DNA of 64,000 nt from Paenibacillus sp. Soil750 (GTDB taxonomy: Bacteria > Bacillota > Bacilli > Paenibacillales > NBRC-103111). The DNA is taken from NCBI RefSeq assembly GCF_001428045.1, contig NZ_LMSD01000001.1, positions 62,001-126,000 of the forward strand, given 5' to 3'. The notes below the pieces were generated by a model that was not told where the DNA came from, searched no databases, and saw only the letters and a list, made by a program, of their open reading frames with translations. A program made the translations under genes and the position numbers. Of this stretch, positions 1 through 8,723 are shown one piece after another; the first letter of the stretch is position 1; the number at the start of each line of letters is the position of its first letter.

Positions 1-942
1 GTGAACTTCGCAGAAACGGATGCGGCAGAGCGGAAACTTGATCTGGATTGGATTGCTGCAGAAGCGCAGCGATTCCTGACAAGGTTCCATATGGATTTAA
101 CAATCTCCATTAGCGGTGTTCATCCTTCTCTGATTGGCGTTGCCGAGGCTTATAGTGAAGCTTTGGACGCGATGGAATATAAGATGGTCAGAGGGAAGAG
201 AGAGATCATCACTTACGATGAGATCCGAATCGACACGGCCGATAAGCTGCAACTGGGTTACTATTATCCGCTCCAAGTAGAGCAGCAAATTATTAATCTC
301 ATCAAAACGGGAGATATTGAGCAAGCCTCGGCTAGCATGAACGAGATCATGGGACGTAATTTCGATAAGCCACTGGTGTCGCTTACTCTGGCTAGATGTC
401 TCATCTTCAATCTCGTAGGTACGATGGTGAAAGCGATGAATGAGCTGGGGGACGGGACTACACAGCCTTGGCTAGGGGATAACCCGTTATGGATGGATAA
501 AATCATTGCCTGCGATACCATTCTGGAAATGCAGCAAGAGCTGCAGCTGTTACTCAGAGAGGTATGTGCGTTTGCCGCTTCAAAAATAGAAGCGAACCAG
601 ACGAAAGAACGGACGGAAACCTTGCGTGAGCTCATCGCGAAAGTTATGCAATATATCGAGGAGCACTATCAAGATGCTAATTTGAATGTGAATACGATAG
701 GTGAAAACTTTGCCTTAAGAGGCAGCTACGTATCCAAGTTATTCAAGGATCAGACAGGTGAGGGTTTGCTCGACTACATCACGAAATACCGCATTCAACA
801 AGCGAAGAAGATGATCAGCTATAAGCAAGATTCAATCTCGGAGATTGCGCGGCTCGTTGGCTATAATGAAGTAGCTACCTTTATTCGTGTGTTCAAGAAA
901 TACGAGGGAATAACGCCTGGGAAATATAAGGAAATGAACTGA
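1..942 (+). CDS. YesN-type response regulator, C-terminal part (AraC output domain)
   Basis: The frame is open from the first base, so the gene starts upstream of the window; the receiver domain expected at the N-terminus is not visible. The visible 313 residues hold the helical linker typical of YesN-like regulators (a YSEALDAMEYKM stretch around residue 50) and end in a two-helix-turn-helix AraC domain over about residues 210-313, with the usual ISEIARLVGYNEVATFIRVF pattern in the second motif. Such regulators pair with a membrane sensor kinase and switch on sugar ABC transporter genes. The next gene, 44 bp downstream, is a sugar-type binding lipoprotein, which fits that role. The family is secure; the target is inferred from context. 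Confidence 0.88.
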   Translation: MNFAETDAAERKLDLDWIAAEAQRFLTRFHMDLTISISGVHPSLIGVAEAYSEALDAMEYKMVRGKREIITYDEIRIDTADKLQLGYYYPLQVEQQIINLIKTGDIEQASASMNEIMGRNFDKPLVSLTLARCLIFNLVGTMVKAMNELGDGTTQPWLGDNPLWMDKIIACDTILEMQQELQLLLREVCAFAASKIEANQTKERTETLRELIAKVMQYIEEHYQDANLNVNTIGENFALRGSYVSKLFKDQTGEGLLDYITKYRIQQAKKMISYKQDSISEIARLVGYNEVATFIRVFKKYEGITPGKYKEMN

Positions 943-986
943 TGAGGATAGGATGATAAACAGATGCATGCGGGGAGGAGAACAGA

Positions 987-2612
987 ATGAGCAGACGAGC
1001 TAGCAGCAAGACGCTATTACTTCTAGGTATAATCACCCTTGGGCTGACAGCATGCTCATCTGAGAGCCCGACGCCGCTTACGACACCGTCAGGGCAGCCT
1101 ACAGCTACGGTTAAGGATAAGGAGCAGTCTGAGCCTGCAGCTACGAAGCTGACCTATTGGTCAGAGTTGAATGGGAATGCCGCGAGTGTGAAAGCGAAAT
1201 TCAAGGATATTCCCTTTTTCCAAGAATGGCAGAAGAGGACTGGAGTCCAACTTTCCTTCATACAGCCGTCTGCGAATCAAGCCAAGGAAGCGATGAATGT
1301 CTTATTAGCCTCTGGCGACCTGCCTGATATGATGGAGTACGAGTGGGACAGCTTCCCTGGCGGACCTGAAAAGGCGATCAAAGATGGCTATATTTTGAGA
1401 TTAAATGAGGTCATTGATAAGTATGCGCCTAATCTGAAGCAATACTTAAAGGAGCATCCCGAAATCGATAAGCAAATTCGGACCGATGACGGCAGCTATT
1501 ACGTTTTCCCGTTCATCCGTGGTGATGATAAGCTTCGTACGTATCAAGGGCCCATTATCCGACAGGATTGGCTTAACGAGCTTGGACTAGAGGTTCCAAC
1601 CACGATAGAGGAATGGCATACGGTGCTTAAGGCATTCAAGGAGAAGAAAGGAATCGCAGCTCCTTTGACATTTCTAGGCGTGCCGAATCCGCTGTTCGGG
1701 ATTGAAGGGGGCGCTTTTGTAGGCGCTTATGGGATTCGCAAAGGCTTCTATCAAGATCATGGTGAGGTCAAGTTTGGTCCCATGGAGAAGGGCTACCAAG
1801 ATTTCTTGGCGACTTTCCGAGGGTGGTATGAGGAAGGATTAATTGATAAGAATATCGCTTCCGTGGATACCAAGACAATGGACTCGAATATGGTAACGGG
1901 GCGAAGTGGTGCAACGATTTGGAATGCGGGTGCAGGGATTGGGAAATGGCAGCCGCTTGTCGAGGAGAAAATCAAATCTGCTTTATTTACTGCTGCCCCT
2001 TACCCCGTCTTGCATAAAGGCGATAAGCCTAAATTCGGGCAGAAAAGCTACGCTTATGTAGGCACCGGTGGGGTAGCTATTTCAAGTAATAGTCAACATG
2101 CGGCAGAGGCTGCGAAGTTGCTTGATTACGGCTATAGTGATGAAGGTCATATGCTCTTTAATTTCGGGATTGAAGGAATTAGCTACATGTTGAAAGACGG
2201 CTACCCGACATATACGGATTGGATCCTGCGAAATCCAGACAAGTTGGCACCTTCGCAAGCCTTGTCGATGTATACGAGAGCAAGCTATTTTGGGCCATTT
2301 GTTCAGGATGCACGGTATGTAGAGCAATATTACACCTTGCCTGAGCAAAGAAAAGCCATTGGCATCTGGGCGGATACACAAGTTGAATCGTACACGTTAC
2401 CGCAAATTCCGAAGACGGAGCTTGAGAGTGCTGAATTTTCTTCCATTATGATGGATGTGATGACACTCGTCGATGAGATGTCTCTGAAGATTATTCTCGG
2501 TGTCGAGCCGCTGGATGAGTTCGATAGCTACGTTAGTAAAATGAAAGCATCCAAAATCGATCGGGCAATTGAAATCCAGAAGTTAGCGTTGAATCGCTAT
2601 GAGAAGCGTTGA
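987..2612 (+). CDS. Extracellular sugar-type solute-binding lipoprotein
   Basis: 541 residues with a lipoprotein signal: a basic start, a hydrophobic stretch and an LTAC lipobox that would lipidate Cys23. A Ser/Thr/Pro-rich linker follows, then a long family 1 binding-protein fold resembling LplA-type oligosaccharide-binding proteins of Paenibacillus and Bacillus. A GGGGAGGAG ribosome site sits 7 nt before the ATG. It lies directly downstream of the YesN-type regulator. No permease genes follow; a terminator overlaps its stop codon, so its membrane partners are probably upstream of the window or elsewhere. The ligand cannot be read from sequence. Carbohydrate binding is inferred from the family and the nearby glycosidase. 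Confidence 0.85.
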   Translation: MSRRASSKTLLLLGIITLGLTACSSESPTPLTTPSGQPTATVKDKEQSEPAATKLTYWSELNGNAASVKAKFKDIPFFQEWQKRTGVQLSFIQPSANQAKEAMNVLLASGDLPDMMEYEWDSFPGGPEKAIKDGYILRLNEVIDKYAPNLKQYLKEHPEIDKQIRTDDGSYYVFPFIRGDDKLRTYQGPIIRQDWLNELGLEVPTTIEEWHTVLKAFKEKKGIAAPLTFLGVPNPLFGIEGGAFVGAYGIRKGFYQDHGEVKFGPMEKGYQDFLATFRGWYEEGLIDKNIASVDTKTMDSNMVTGRSGATIWNAGAGIGKWQPLVEEKIKSALFTAAPYPVLHKGDKPKFGQKSYAYVGTGGVAISSNSQHAAEAAKLLDYGYSDEGHMLFNFGIEGISYMLKDGYPTYTDWILRNPDKLAPSQALSMYTRASYFGPFVQDARYVEQYYTLPEQRKAIGIWADTQVESYTLPQIPKTELESAEFSSIMMDVMTLVDEMSLKIILGVEPLDEFDSYVSKMKASKIDRAIEIQKLALNRYEKR

Positions 2613-2628
2613 TGGCTTCTCTTTTTTT
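2601..2628 (+). terminator. Rho-independent terminator overlapping the stop codon
   Basis: A 7-bp stem (GAGAAGC with GCTTCTC) and a 7-nt loop end in a run of seven T. The 5' arm lies inside the last codons of the binding protein and the loop contains its TGA. Confidence 0.75.
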
Positions 2629-2714
2629 ATTTTGTGCAAAGAAATTCATTATTTTTCCACTTTCATGTAAAATAGTAAGCGCAAGCAATTCGTGAGGGAA
2701 GGCAGGCTCAAGTG

Positions 2715-3620
2715 ATGACATACCCTTTAGTTGTACAAGACGTATCGAAACAGTACGGGGATAAAACCGCCGTGAATCGCATTGGGCTGCAAGTAAAGCA
2801 GGGAGAAATTTATGGCTTGTTAGGCGCAAACGGAGCTGGCAAAACGACAACGATGCGGATGGTACTCGGACTCATATACCCAGATGAAGGAAATATACAA
2901 TGGAACGGACAGGGGTATCGGGAAGAACTACGAAGCTTAATGGGCTATTTGCCTGAAGAGCGTGGCCTGTATCCCAAAGTGAAAATTAGTGATCAGATCG
3001 TTTACTTAGCCGAGCTTCGGGGAATGAAACGTAGTGAAGCGGATCGCAGTTTGAAGATGTGGTTGGAACGGTTCGAGGTTCCGGATTATTACAACCGTAA
3101 GGTTGAGGAGTTGTCCAAAGGGAACCAGCAGAAGATTCAATTTATTGCCGCGGTTATTCACAATCCGGATATCCTAATTCTGGATGAAGCTTTTAGTGGA
3201 CTGGATCCAGTGAATGTAGAACTGCTGAAGAAAACGGTGAAAAGCCTGCGCGACGAGGGAAAAACGATTTTATTTTCCAGCCATCGGATGGATCATGTGG
3301 AGGAGCTCTGTGAGAATATCTGCATTTTACATCGCTCGAACACCATTCTTCAAGGCAGTCTGAAGGATATTAAGGCGAGTTTTCCGAAGGAAAGAGTCAT
3401 TCTGGAGACAGAGACGAGCTTAGCGGGGCTGGAGGAGCTTCCAGGCGTGACCTCGGTGAACAAAGGGCATAACAGGTATGAGCTTCGCATCGCCCATCCA
3501 GAAGCCGCGCAGGGCATTCTCCATTTTGCCATGGAACGGTCATCTGTTCAGCGGTTTCAAATCATGGAGCCAACCCTGAATGAAATATTTATCCAGAAGG
3601 TGGGGAACAGCCATGAATAG
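2715..3620 (+). CDS. ABC transporter ATP-binding protein, NatA-like
   Basis: About 301 residues from the ATG at 2715 (a GTG one codon earlier is also possible; a GAGGGAAGG site lies upstream). The Walker A motif GANGAGKT is at about residues 37-44, the LSKGNQQ signature near 135 and the Walker B ILILDEAFSGLDP near 155, followed by an H-loop in LFSSHRMDH. The roughly 90-residue C-terminal extension is typical of NatA/DrrA-type exporter ATPases. The stop overlaps the start of the next gene, a NatB-like permease. The pair should form an exporter; Na+ extrusion is the known role of NatAB, but the substrate is not shown here. Confidence 0.88.
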   Translation: MTYPLVVQDVSKQYGDKTAVNRIGLQVKQGEIYGLLGANGAGKTTTMRMVLGLIYPDEGNIQWNGQGYREELRSLMGYLPEERGLYPKVKISDQIVYLAELRGMKRSEADRSLKMWLERFEVPDYYNRKVEELSKGNQQKIQFIAAVIHNPDILILDEAFSGLDPVNVELLKKTVKSLRDEGKTILFSSHRMDHVEELCENICILHRSNTILQGSLKDIKASFPKERVILETETSLAGLEELPGVTSVNKGHNRYELRIAHPEAAQGILHFAMERSSVQRFQIMEPTLNEIFIQKVGNSHE

Positions 3621-4896
3621 GATATTAACGGTAATCAAATTTACCTATATGACGCGTTTCCGAATGAAATCCTTCCGCATTATGACGCTGATATTGATGA
3701 TTGTATTATCTGTCTTGTTTCATCTTCCCGCCATTATCAGTCAATTATCTTCAGATGAACCTACCAAAATTGGCGTTTTCGGAACAAGTCAAACTAGCAT
3801 AGCTGGCAAACTGACCGACTTTTACATTAATCAACCGAAACCAGATATTCTCATTGTGCCACTGCCGGATGGAGGAAGCGCAGCAGCGAATGAAGCCTAT
3901 GGGAAGCAGCAAATCGCGGATAAGAAGATTAAAGGCTTCTTGGAGATTGCCGATGCGAAGCAAGGCGGATTTCCGAAGTTGATCTATAAATCCAAGGGTA
4001 CCATGGAGTTCTCGGTGAAAAATAAGCTCCAAACGACGCTTCATCTCATCAAAACGGATATCGTCTTGCAAGGTGCGGGCCTGTCGGATGCCGTAAAAAC
4101 GGATCTTCAAACGCCAGTATCCTTGGAGACCGTGCAAATTTCAACCTCAGATCAAGCAGCCGCAGGTAAAACAGAGTCGCAAATCGCGATTTCTTATGCA
4201 CTCGTGTATGTCATGTTATTTCTCTTATACATGGGCGTAATTGGCTTCGGAAACTTGGTGGCTACAGAAATTACAGCGGAGAAGAGCACGCGTGTCATGG
4301 AATTGCTAATAACAAGTGTCTCACCGCTTAAGCAGATGTTTGGCAAAATTATCGGGATTTGCTTGCTTGCTTTAACGCAAATTGGGCTGTTGATTGCGGT
4401 AGGTGCCGTTAATCTAAGCTTGAGTGGCAGCTCATCTATGATTGCTGATTTGCACTTAAGTTGGCATGATTTGCAGCTATCGCTCATTGTGTATTTCTTG
4501 ATCTTTTATTTGCTCGGCTTCTTCATCTACGCCACTGTCTTCGCAGCTGTAGGCTCGCTTGTGAGTCGAACAGAGGATGTGGGGCAAGCGATTATGCCAG
4601 TTACCCTCGTCATTGTAGCGGCCTTCATGATCGCGATCTTCGGGCTGAACCAGCCGAATGCGGGCTTCGTGGTCACGATGTCCTTCGTGCCTTTCTTCTC
4701 ACCGCTCATCATGTTCTTGCGGATTGGGATGAGTACGCCGCCTTTCTGGCAAATCGCGATCTCGATTGCGATTCAGTTGTTGTCGATCGGCGCGATGGCT
4801 TGGCTTGCGGCGAAGATCTACCGCACCGGCGTGCTGATGTACGGCAAGCGGCCTACGTTAAAGGAGCTGCGCAAAGCGATGCGGGCTTATCGGTAG
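3613..4896 (+). CDS. ABC transporter permease, NatB-like
   Basis: 427 residues from the ATG at 3613, which follows an AGGTGGGG site and overlaps the ATPase stop by 8 nt; an in-frame ATG 11 codons earlier lacks such a site. One membrane helix lies near residues 20-40, then a large extracytoplasmic region of about 150 residues, then a block of five or six helices (about residues 195-410). That is the ABC2_membrane_3/NatB layout. The motif ITAEKSTRVMELLITSVSP before the helices is typical of this family. It forms an exporter with the preceding ATPase. Substrate unknown. Confidence 0.85.
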   Translation: MNRILTVIKFTYMTRFRMKSFRIMTLILMIVLSVLFHLPAIISQLSSDEPTKIGVFGTSQTSIAGKLTDFYINQPKPDILIVPLPDGGSAAANEAYGKQQIADKKIKGFLEIADAKQGGFPKLIYKSKGTMEFSVKNKLQTTLHLIKTDIVLQGAGLSDAVKTDLQTPVSLETVQISTSDQAAAGKTESQIAISYALVYVMLFLLYMGVIGFGNLVATEITAEKSTRVMELLITSVSPLKQMFGKIIGICLLALTQIGLLIAVGAVNLSLSGSSSMIADLHLSWHDLQLSLIVYFLIFYLLGFFIYATVFAAVGSLVSRTEDVGQAIMPVTLVIVAAFMIAIFGLNQPNAGFVVTMSFVPFFSPLIMFLRIGMSTPPFWQIAISIAIQLLSIGAMAWLAAKIYRTGVLMYGKRPTLKELRKAMRAYR

Positions 4897-4910
4897 GGTT
4901 GAGAATTCAA

Positions 4911-4955
4911 AAAAGCGACCTTTAGCCAATATGGCTAGAGATCGCTTTTTTTGTT
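4911..4955. terminator. Bidirectional terminator between convergent genes
   Basis: AAAAGCGA and TCGCTTTT arms enclose a second small stem (TAGCC/GGCTA), with T runs on both strands. It separates the NatB-like permease from the convergent alpha-galactosidase. Confidence 0.8.
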
Positions 4956-6245
4956 TTAAAGAGAAAGCTTCAACAGCATCGACGCATGCGGCTCAAGTGT
5001 AAAAGAAAGCTCATGTGGCGTACCGAGTTCTTCGCGATTCCACAGGTCACGCACACTTCCGATTGCAGGAGCACCAAGTTGCGATGAAGTTACTTGAACG
5101 GTCTGGATGTCGTCACCAGCATTAAACAGAGCGACATAACGGACGCCATCGGTCAACTCCGAAGTCCACACAATCCGCTCTTCCTCCCGGTACAATTGAC
5201 GGGCATCTCGCCCGTTACGAAGGACATCCAGCACTTCTTCATTCGTGAGTAGGGACAATGTCCACTCATCATTGTCTCTTAACTCTCCTCCAAACATAAG
5301 AGGCGAGCGGAAAATCGCCCAAAGTGTCATCATTGTTTTCTGCTCGTCTCTTGTGAATCGCGTCCAGCGGTCGCTTGCCCCGCCGTCGACGGAACGAATG
5401 CCGATGTGGCCGAGAGGCAGCATATCGCAATCCGGCCAACTTCCTGAGCCGACATGCGATGCCCATTTCTCACACCGTTCGAACATGCCATAGAGCAGCC
5501 GCCAGATGTCCCAGAAATCATCGGTCATACGCCAGAGGTTGGCATTTGCCTTCAACTCTTCAGCGAACTCGAGCGGTGCCGGACCTGGAGAAAGGCTCAG
5601 CACCATTGGACGTCCACACGTATCAATTGCCTTTCGAATAAGTTGAATTTCGTCTAGTTGAATACCGTAGAGAAGCGAATCGGCGATATCATCGACTTTG
5701 ACATAGTCGACACCCCATGAGGCGTACAGCTGAAATAAGGAGTCATAATAGGCCTGTGCGCCTTCCTTTGATGGATCGACGCCGTACATATCTGTATTCC
5801 ACTTGCAGATCGCACCATTCCACGTTTTGGCAATGGACCGTGCGCTTGCGTTTGTCCCTAGTATCGGTGTATTAGCATGAACCGCTTGTCGTGGGATACC
5901 TCGCATGATATGAATACCAAACTTCAATCCCAGGCTGTGAACATAATCAGCCAAGGGCTTGAAACCTTGTCCATCTGTAGCGGATGGAAAACGGTTTGCA
6001 GCCGGTATGAGACGGGAAAAAGCATCCATCTCAAGGGGGACATAAGGACGGTAAGCCGAAGAAATGGCTCCAGGTTCGTACCATTGTATATCGACAACAA
6101 CATATTCCCAGCCGTAAGGTTTTAGATGTTCAGCCATATATTGCGCGTTCCCACGTACTTCTTCTTCATTGACGGCTGCGCCATAACAGTCCCAGCTATT
6201 CCAGCCGAGCGGGGGTGTGGCGGCCCATTGGTGATGAATGCTCAT
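4956..6245 (-). CDS. Alpha-galactosidase, glycoside hydrolase family 27
   Basis: Retaining glycosidase that would remove terminal alpha-galactosyl residues from galacto-oligosaccharides or galactomannan. The N-terminal TPPLGWNSWDCYG is a GH27 hallmark. The predicted nucleophile Asp is in VDYVKVDD (about residues 179-186) and the acid/base Asp in the later MTDDFWD segment (about residue 242). A C-terminal beta domain completes a family-typical 429 residues. No signal peptide is seen, so it probably acts on imported oligosaccharides. The chosen ATG at 6245 has a GAGAAGGGA site 12 nt upstream; an in-frame ATG at 6284 lacks one. The AraC regulator gene lies just upstream on the same strand and is the likely controller. 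Confidence 0.92.
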   Translation of the reverse strand: MSIHHQWAATPPLGWNSWDCYGAAVNEEEVRGNAQYMAEHLKPYGWEYVVVDIQWYEPGAISSAYRPYVPLEMDAFSRLIPAANRFPSATDGQGFKPLADYVHSLGLKFGIHIMRGIPRQAVHANTPILGTNASARSIAKTWNGAICKWNTDMYGVDPSKEGAQAYYDSLFQLYASWGVDYVKVDDIADSLLYGIQLDEIQLIRKAIDTCGRPMVLSLSPGPAPLEFAEELKANANLWRMTDDFWDIWRLLYGMFERCEKWASHVGSGSWPDCDMLPLGHIGIRSVDGGASDRWTRFTRDEQKTMMTLWAIFRSPLMFGGELRDNDEWTLSLLTNEEVLDVLRNGRDARQLYREEERIVWTSELTDGVRYVALFNAGDDIQTVQVTSSQLGAPAIGSVRDLWNREELGTPHELSFTLEPHASMLLKLSL

Positions 6246-6356
6246 TACATGAACTCGTCCCTTCTCGTTTAAAGTAATAGCCATATAATAAGACGAAGTT
6301 GTTAGGGAAGCTAGCGCAATGTTTTGCTGTCACATGTAAAATATTGCGGTATGTAA

Positions 6357-7241
6357 CTAGTCAAACATGATCTGATCGATTGAAAGAAGTTCTTTTCCTT
6401 CACGAAACCTACTTGGTGAGTAGCCAGTCCAACTGCGGAATACTTTGCTAAAATAGCTGCCATTTTGGTAGCCGACCTCTCTAGCAATCTCTTCAACGGT
6501 CAATGAGCTGCTCCGAAGTAATTTCACGGCTAATTCGATTCGGAGCTTAGAGGTATAGGCCATCGGTGAGAAGTTAGTCGCTTGATGGAAGGTACGTGCC
6601 AGATGGTATTTTGAGCTGCCAGCTGCTTCTGCGATTTGGTCAAGTCCTTCCAGAATTCGGAAGTTAACCTCCATATAATCAGCTGCCCGACGAACGATCT
6701 CTGGCCAAGTACTTCGGTCCTGGCGCTGCGCACTGCTGCTTCGAAGGAGCTCCATCATGAAGCTATAAACAAGGGAGGATGCGTAATAGCCGTCTTTTAT
6801 TGCTCCAATTCGGGCTTCTGAGTAGATAGTCTCGAGCCGACGAATGACTAAGCTGCGGGGTTCGAACTGCGGCAGGGGTCCAAGCTCCTGAAGTATTCCC
6901 TGCCACAGATGCTGCAAATGGCTCTGCCTAAATAAAGCGAAATAGAACGTCCAATGCGAGCTGTCTTCAGGTAAGTAGTAGCGATGTGTGCCGGGTATTT
7001 CAACTAAAAAGGAAGTTCCCTTTGGCACATCGTGATGATGTCCATCTAGCTCGATCTTCCCTCTTCCAGAAATCGTATATTGGAATAAATATAAGGGCCC
7101 GTCAATTCGTTTCATACCGTCCCAGTCATATTCTTGCTGTCGAATATCCTGAAATCCGACGGCAAATAACTGGTAAAGCGGAAGTACGGGGTTTTCTTGG
7201 AAGCGGTACCCGTAAACGCCGTAGTTGTCCTTTGCTACCAT
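6357..7241 (-). CDS. AraC-family transcriptional regulator upstream of GH27
   Basis: 294 residues from the ATG at 7241, preceded by AAGGGGA at 10 nt; a TTG 21 codons earlier is a weaker start. The N-terminal half is a cupin-like sugar-sensing domain (GPLYLFQYTISGRGKIEL and EIPGTHRYYLP segments), and the C-terminal 100 residues form the AraC double helix-turn-helix (EEIAREVGYQNGSYFSKVF). It is 111 bp upstream of the alpha-galactosidase start on the same strand, with no terminator seen between them, so it likely activates that gene in response to a galactoside. The inducer is inferred. Confidence 0.87.
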   Translation of the reverse strand: MVAKDNYGVYGYRFQENPVLPLYQLFAVGFQDIRQQEYDWDGMKRIDGPLYLFQYTISGRGKIELDGHHHDVPKGTSFLVEIPGTHRYYLPEDSSHWTFYFALFRQSHLQHLWQGILQELGPLPQFEPRSLVIRRLETIYSEARIGAIKDGYYASSLVYSFMMELLRSSSAQRQDRSTWPEIVRRAADYMEVNFRILEGLDQIAEAAGSSKYHLARTFHQATNFSPMAYTSKLRIELAVKLLRSSSLTVEEIAREVGYQNGSYFSKVFRSWTGYSPSRFREGKELLSIDQIMFD

Positions 7242-7370
7242 AATCGATGGTTCCCCTTGTATGAATAGTTGAATGAATTTTGGAATTCGAATACCTTTTA
7301 TCAAATATTATCATGATCGTACTAGGGCTAATCTCATTTATAATTGTTCTAAATCTCAAATAGACATTGG

Positions 7371-7396
7371 AAAAAGCACCCGTTTGGGTGCTTTTT
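7371..7396 (-). terminator. Terminator of the GreA/GreB-like gene
   Basis: An 11-bp perfect stem (AAAAAGCACCC with its complement) around a GTTT loop. It ends in a T run on the minus strand, 24 bp after the stop of the gene at 7420, and can work in both directions. Confidence 0.8.
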
Positions 7397-7419
7397 AGTC
7401 TCAATTATAACCGTTAATT

Positions 7420-7848
7420 TTAGCTAATTGCAGTCCCTACAATCCGAACGGAATATTCTGCCTCCGGAGTTTGAAGAATGAAGGTTTCACCTGTTGATTT
7501 CGATAACAATTGATTTCCAATTGGCGAAAACAGCGATATCCTATTTTGATCAGGATCTATTTCTGTTGGGAGGACCACTGTAAATACTTCATTAGATCCT
7601 TCCTCTTCGTAACAAATAGTAATGTTACTTCCTATTACTGTAACTTTGCTCAATGTTTTTACAAGATTAACATCATCAAGCTCAAGTAATCTCTCTAATA
7701 TTTTTACATATTGTTTAATACTCTTATGCACTTGAATCTTCTGCTGTGAAGGATAACTGTTAAGGTACATCGTCGTTTGCTCGTCAAGAAAAACAAGCTG
7801 ATCAACAAGTCGACTACGGGTAGGGTTGGACATATGACTACGGTTCAT
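7420..7848 (-). CDS. GreA/GreB C-terminal domain protein
   Basis: 142 residues. The C-terminal half matches the FKBP-like fold of GreA/GreB and Rnk, most clearly in SLFSPIGNQLLSKSTGETF (about residues 102-120). The N-terminal half is helical, with a coiled-coil-like stretch around residues 35-60, but lacks a recognisable acidic GreA tip. It could bind RNA polymerase near the secondary channel, as known for the family; whether it rescues stalled complexes or only competes for the site cannot be told. A GGGGAGGA site lies 7 nt before the ATG. It is a single gene with its own terminator. Confidence 0.75.
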   Translation of the reverse strand: MNRSHMSNPTRSRLVDQLVFLDEQTTMYLNSYPSQQKIQVHKSIKQYVKILERLLELDDVNLVKTLSKVTVIGSNITICYEEEGSNEVFTVVLPTEIDPDQNRISLFSPIGNQLLSKSTGETFILQTPEAEYSVRIVGTAIS

Positions 7849-7937
7849 CGTAGATTCCTCCCCACATGAGTAGATTCCAATATCGATCTAATTGCCTCAT
7901 TTACAAAACCTCCGGAAAATTATTTTTGTTACCACAT

Positions 7938-7976
7938 AAGAAAGTATACGTTTCGGTTCCCGAAAACCGCTTTCTT
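7938..7976. other. Intergenic stem-loop
   Basis: Arms AAGAAAG/CTTTCTT flank an inner CGGTT/AACCG stem. A second inverted pair (AAAACCT...AGGTTTT, roughly 7985-8040) follows. Together they probably form the 3' end of the minus-strand transcript carrying the two small genes at 8055 and 8161. No long T run is seen. Confidence 0.4.
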
Positions 7977-8054
7977 ATTGGCGATAAAACCTACCTCTAA
8001 ACGCGGACGCTCATCCCTGAATGGCTTCGATAGAGGTTTTCTCAATAACTTTTT

Positions 8055-8141
8055 TCAATACTTCTGTAAGATTGAATAAAACAGGAATACAGCAAGAAGA
8101 ACTGTAGAGATGACTGAGAGCAGTTTAAAGAAGGTCTCCAT
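8055..8141 (-). CDS. Tiny single-pass membrane peptide, 28 residues
   Basis: An ATG at 8141 opens a 28-codon frame ending in TGA. Apart from its first six residues (METFFK) and last three (QKY) it is one hydrophobic helix of about 18 residues. A GAGGTG ribosome site lies 11 nt upstream. It starts 19 bp after the stop of the Cse60-like gene, so the two are probably co-transcribed. I do not recognise the family. Small hydrophobic peptides of this kind are common in sporulation and envelope-stress regulons, but no function can be assigned. Confidence 0.5.
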   Translation of the reverse strand: METFFKLLSVISTVLLAVFLFYSILQKY

Positions 8142-8160
8142 TTTAGTGTGAACACCTCGT

Positions 8161-8361
8161 TTACTTGGGATTACTTTCTCCCGATTTATAAACTACAAGG
8201 ATTGCACTACGTTGAAAACCTACCCCGCTTGCAGATGACTTCAAGATAGATCCATAGCAAACGTTTACAATTTGTTCATCTTTCAATTCGGCTAAAAACT
8301 GATTAGCTCTTGTCTCCGCATAAGACGCATCCGTATCTAAAAACTCTTTTACCTGAATCAC
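8161..8361 (-). CDS. Small protein resembling the sporulation protein Cse60 family
   Basis: 66 residues from a GTG start with AGGGAGGA 8 nt upstream. The pattern of an MIQVKEFLDTDASYAETRAN start, a short central helix and a final ILVVYK strand resembles the Spore_Cse60 family, small proteins expressed under sigma-E in Bacillus. The match is from memory of the family pattern, not a search. It is soluble and mixed alpha/beta, and probably heads a two-gene transcript with the tiny membrane peptide downstream. Confidence 0.5.
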   Translation of the reverse strand: MIQVKEFLDTDASYAETRANQFLAELKDEQIVNVCYGSILKSSASGVGFQRSAILVVYKSGESNPK

Positions 8362-8465
8362 TTAGAATTCCTCCCTAAATTGTCGATTGACTAGCATGTA
8401 CAGCAGAATTACATAAGACCTCACCCTTTCGCAAAGTAAATACGTTAGATCTACAATATCCATAA

Positions 8466-8645
8466 AAGTACAACAAGACATCCCGCCAAAAAAAAGCGGA
8501 ACGTCTTGTTGCTTTGACCATATCACTTTATCTAATTGGTGTCAATTTGAATAAGCGGATCGAAGCTGGCCGTACGGCAGATCGCAAGGGACCGTCCATT
8601 ATTTTGGCTACAGCTTCCGAGCTATCCTTAAGAGAGGAACTATAA
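8466..8645 (+). other. Short open frame, possible coding remnant
   Basis: A 59-codon stop-free stretch ends in TAA at 8645. Its last 30 residues (IEAGRTADRKGPSIILATAS region) have protein-like composition, but there is no convincing start codon or ribosome site. Its 5' part is a long hairpin with CAACAAGAC arms at 8471-8479 and 8503-8511 and an inner CCGC/GCGG stem. It may be the tail of a decayed gene cut by deletion. This stretch, with no other gene, fills the region before the aldo/keto reductase. Confidence 0.25.
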
Positions 8646-8723
8646 GCTTGACTTGGAGTTAACTCCAGAGAGTAAACTAGACATGTGAGAAGTATGAACT
8701 ATTGGAAAGCGAGGAGTCGTCAA

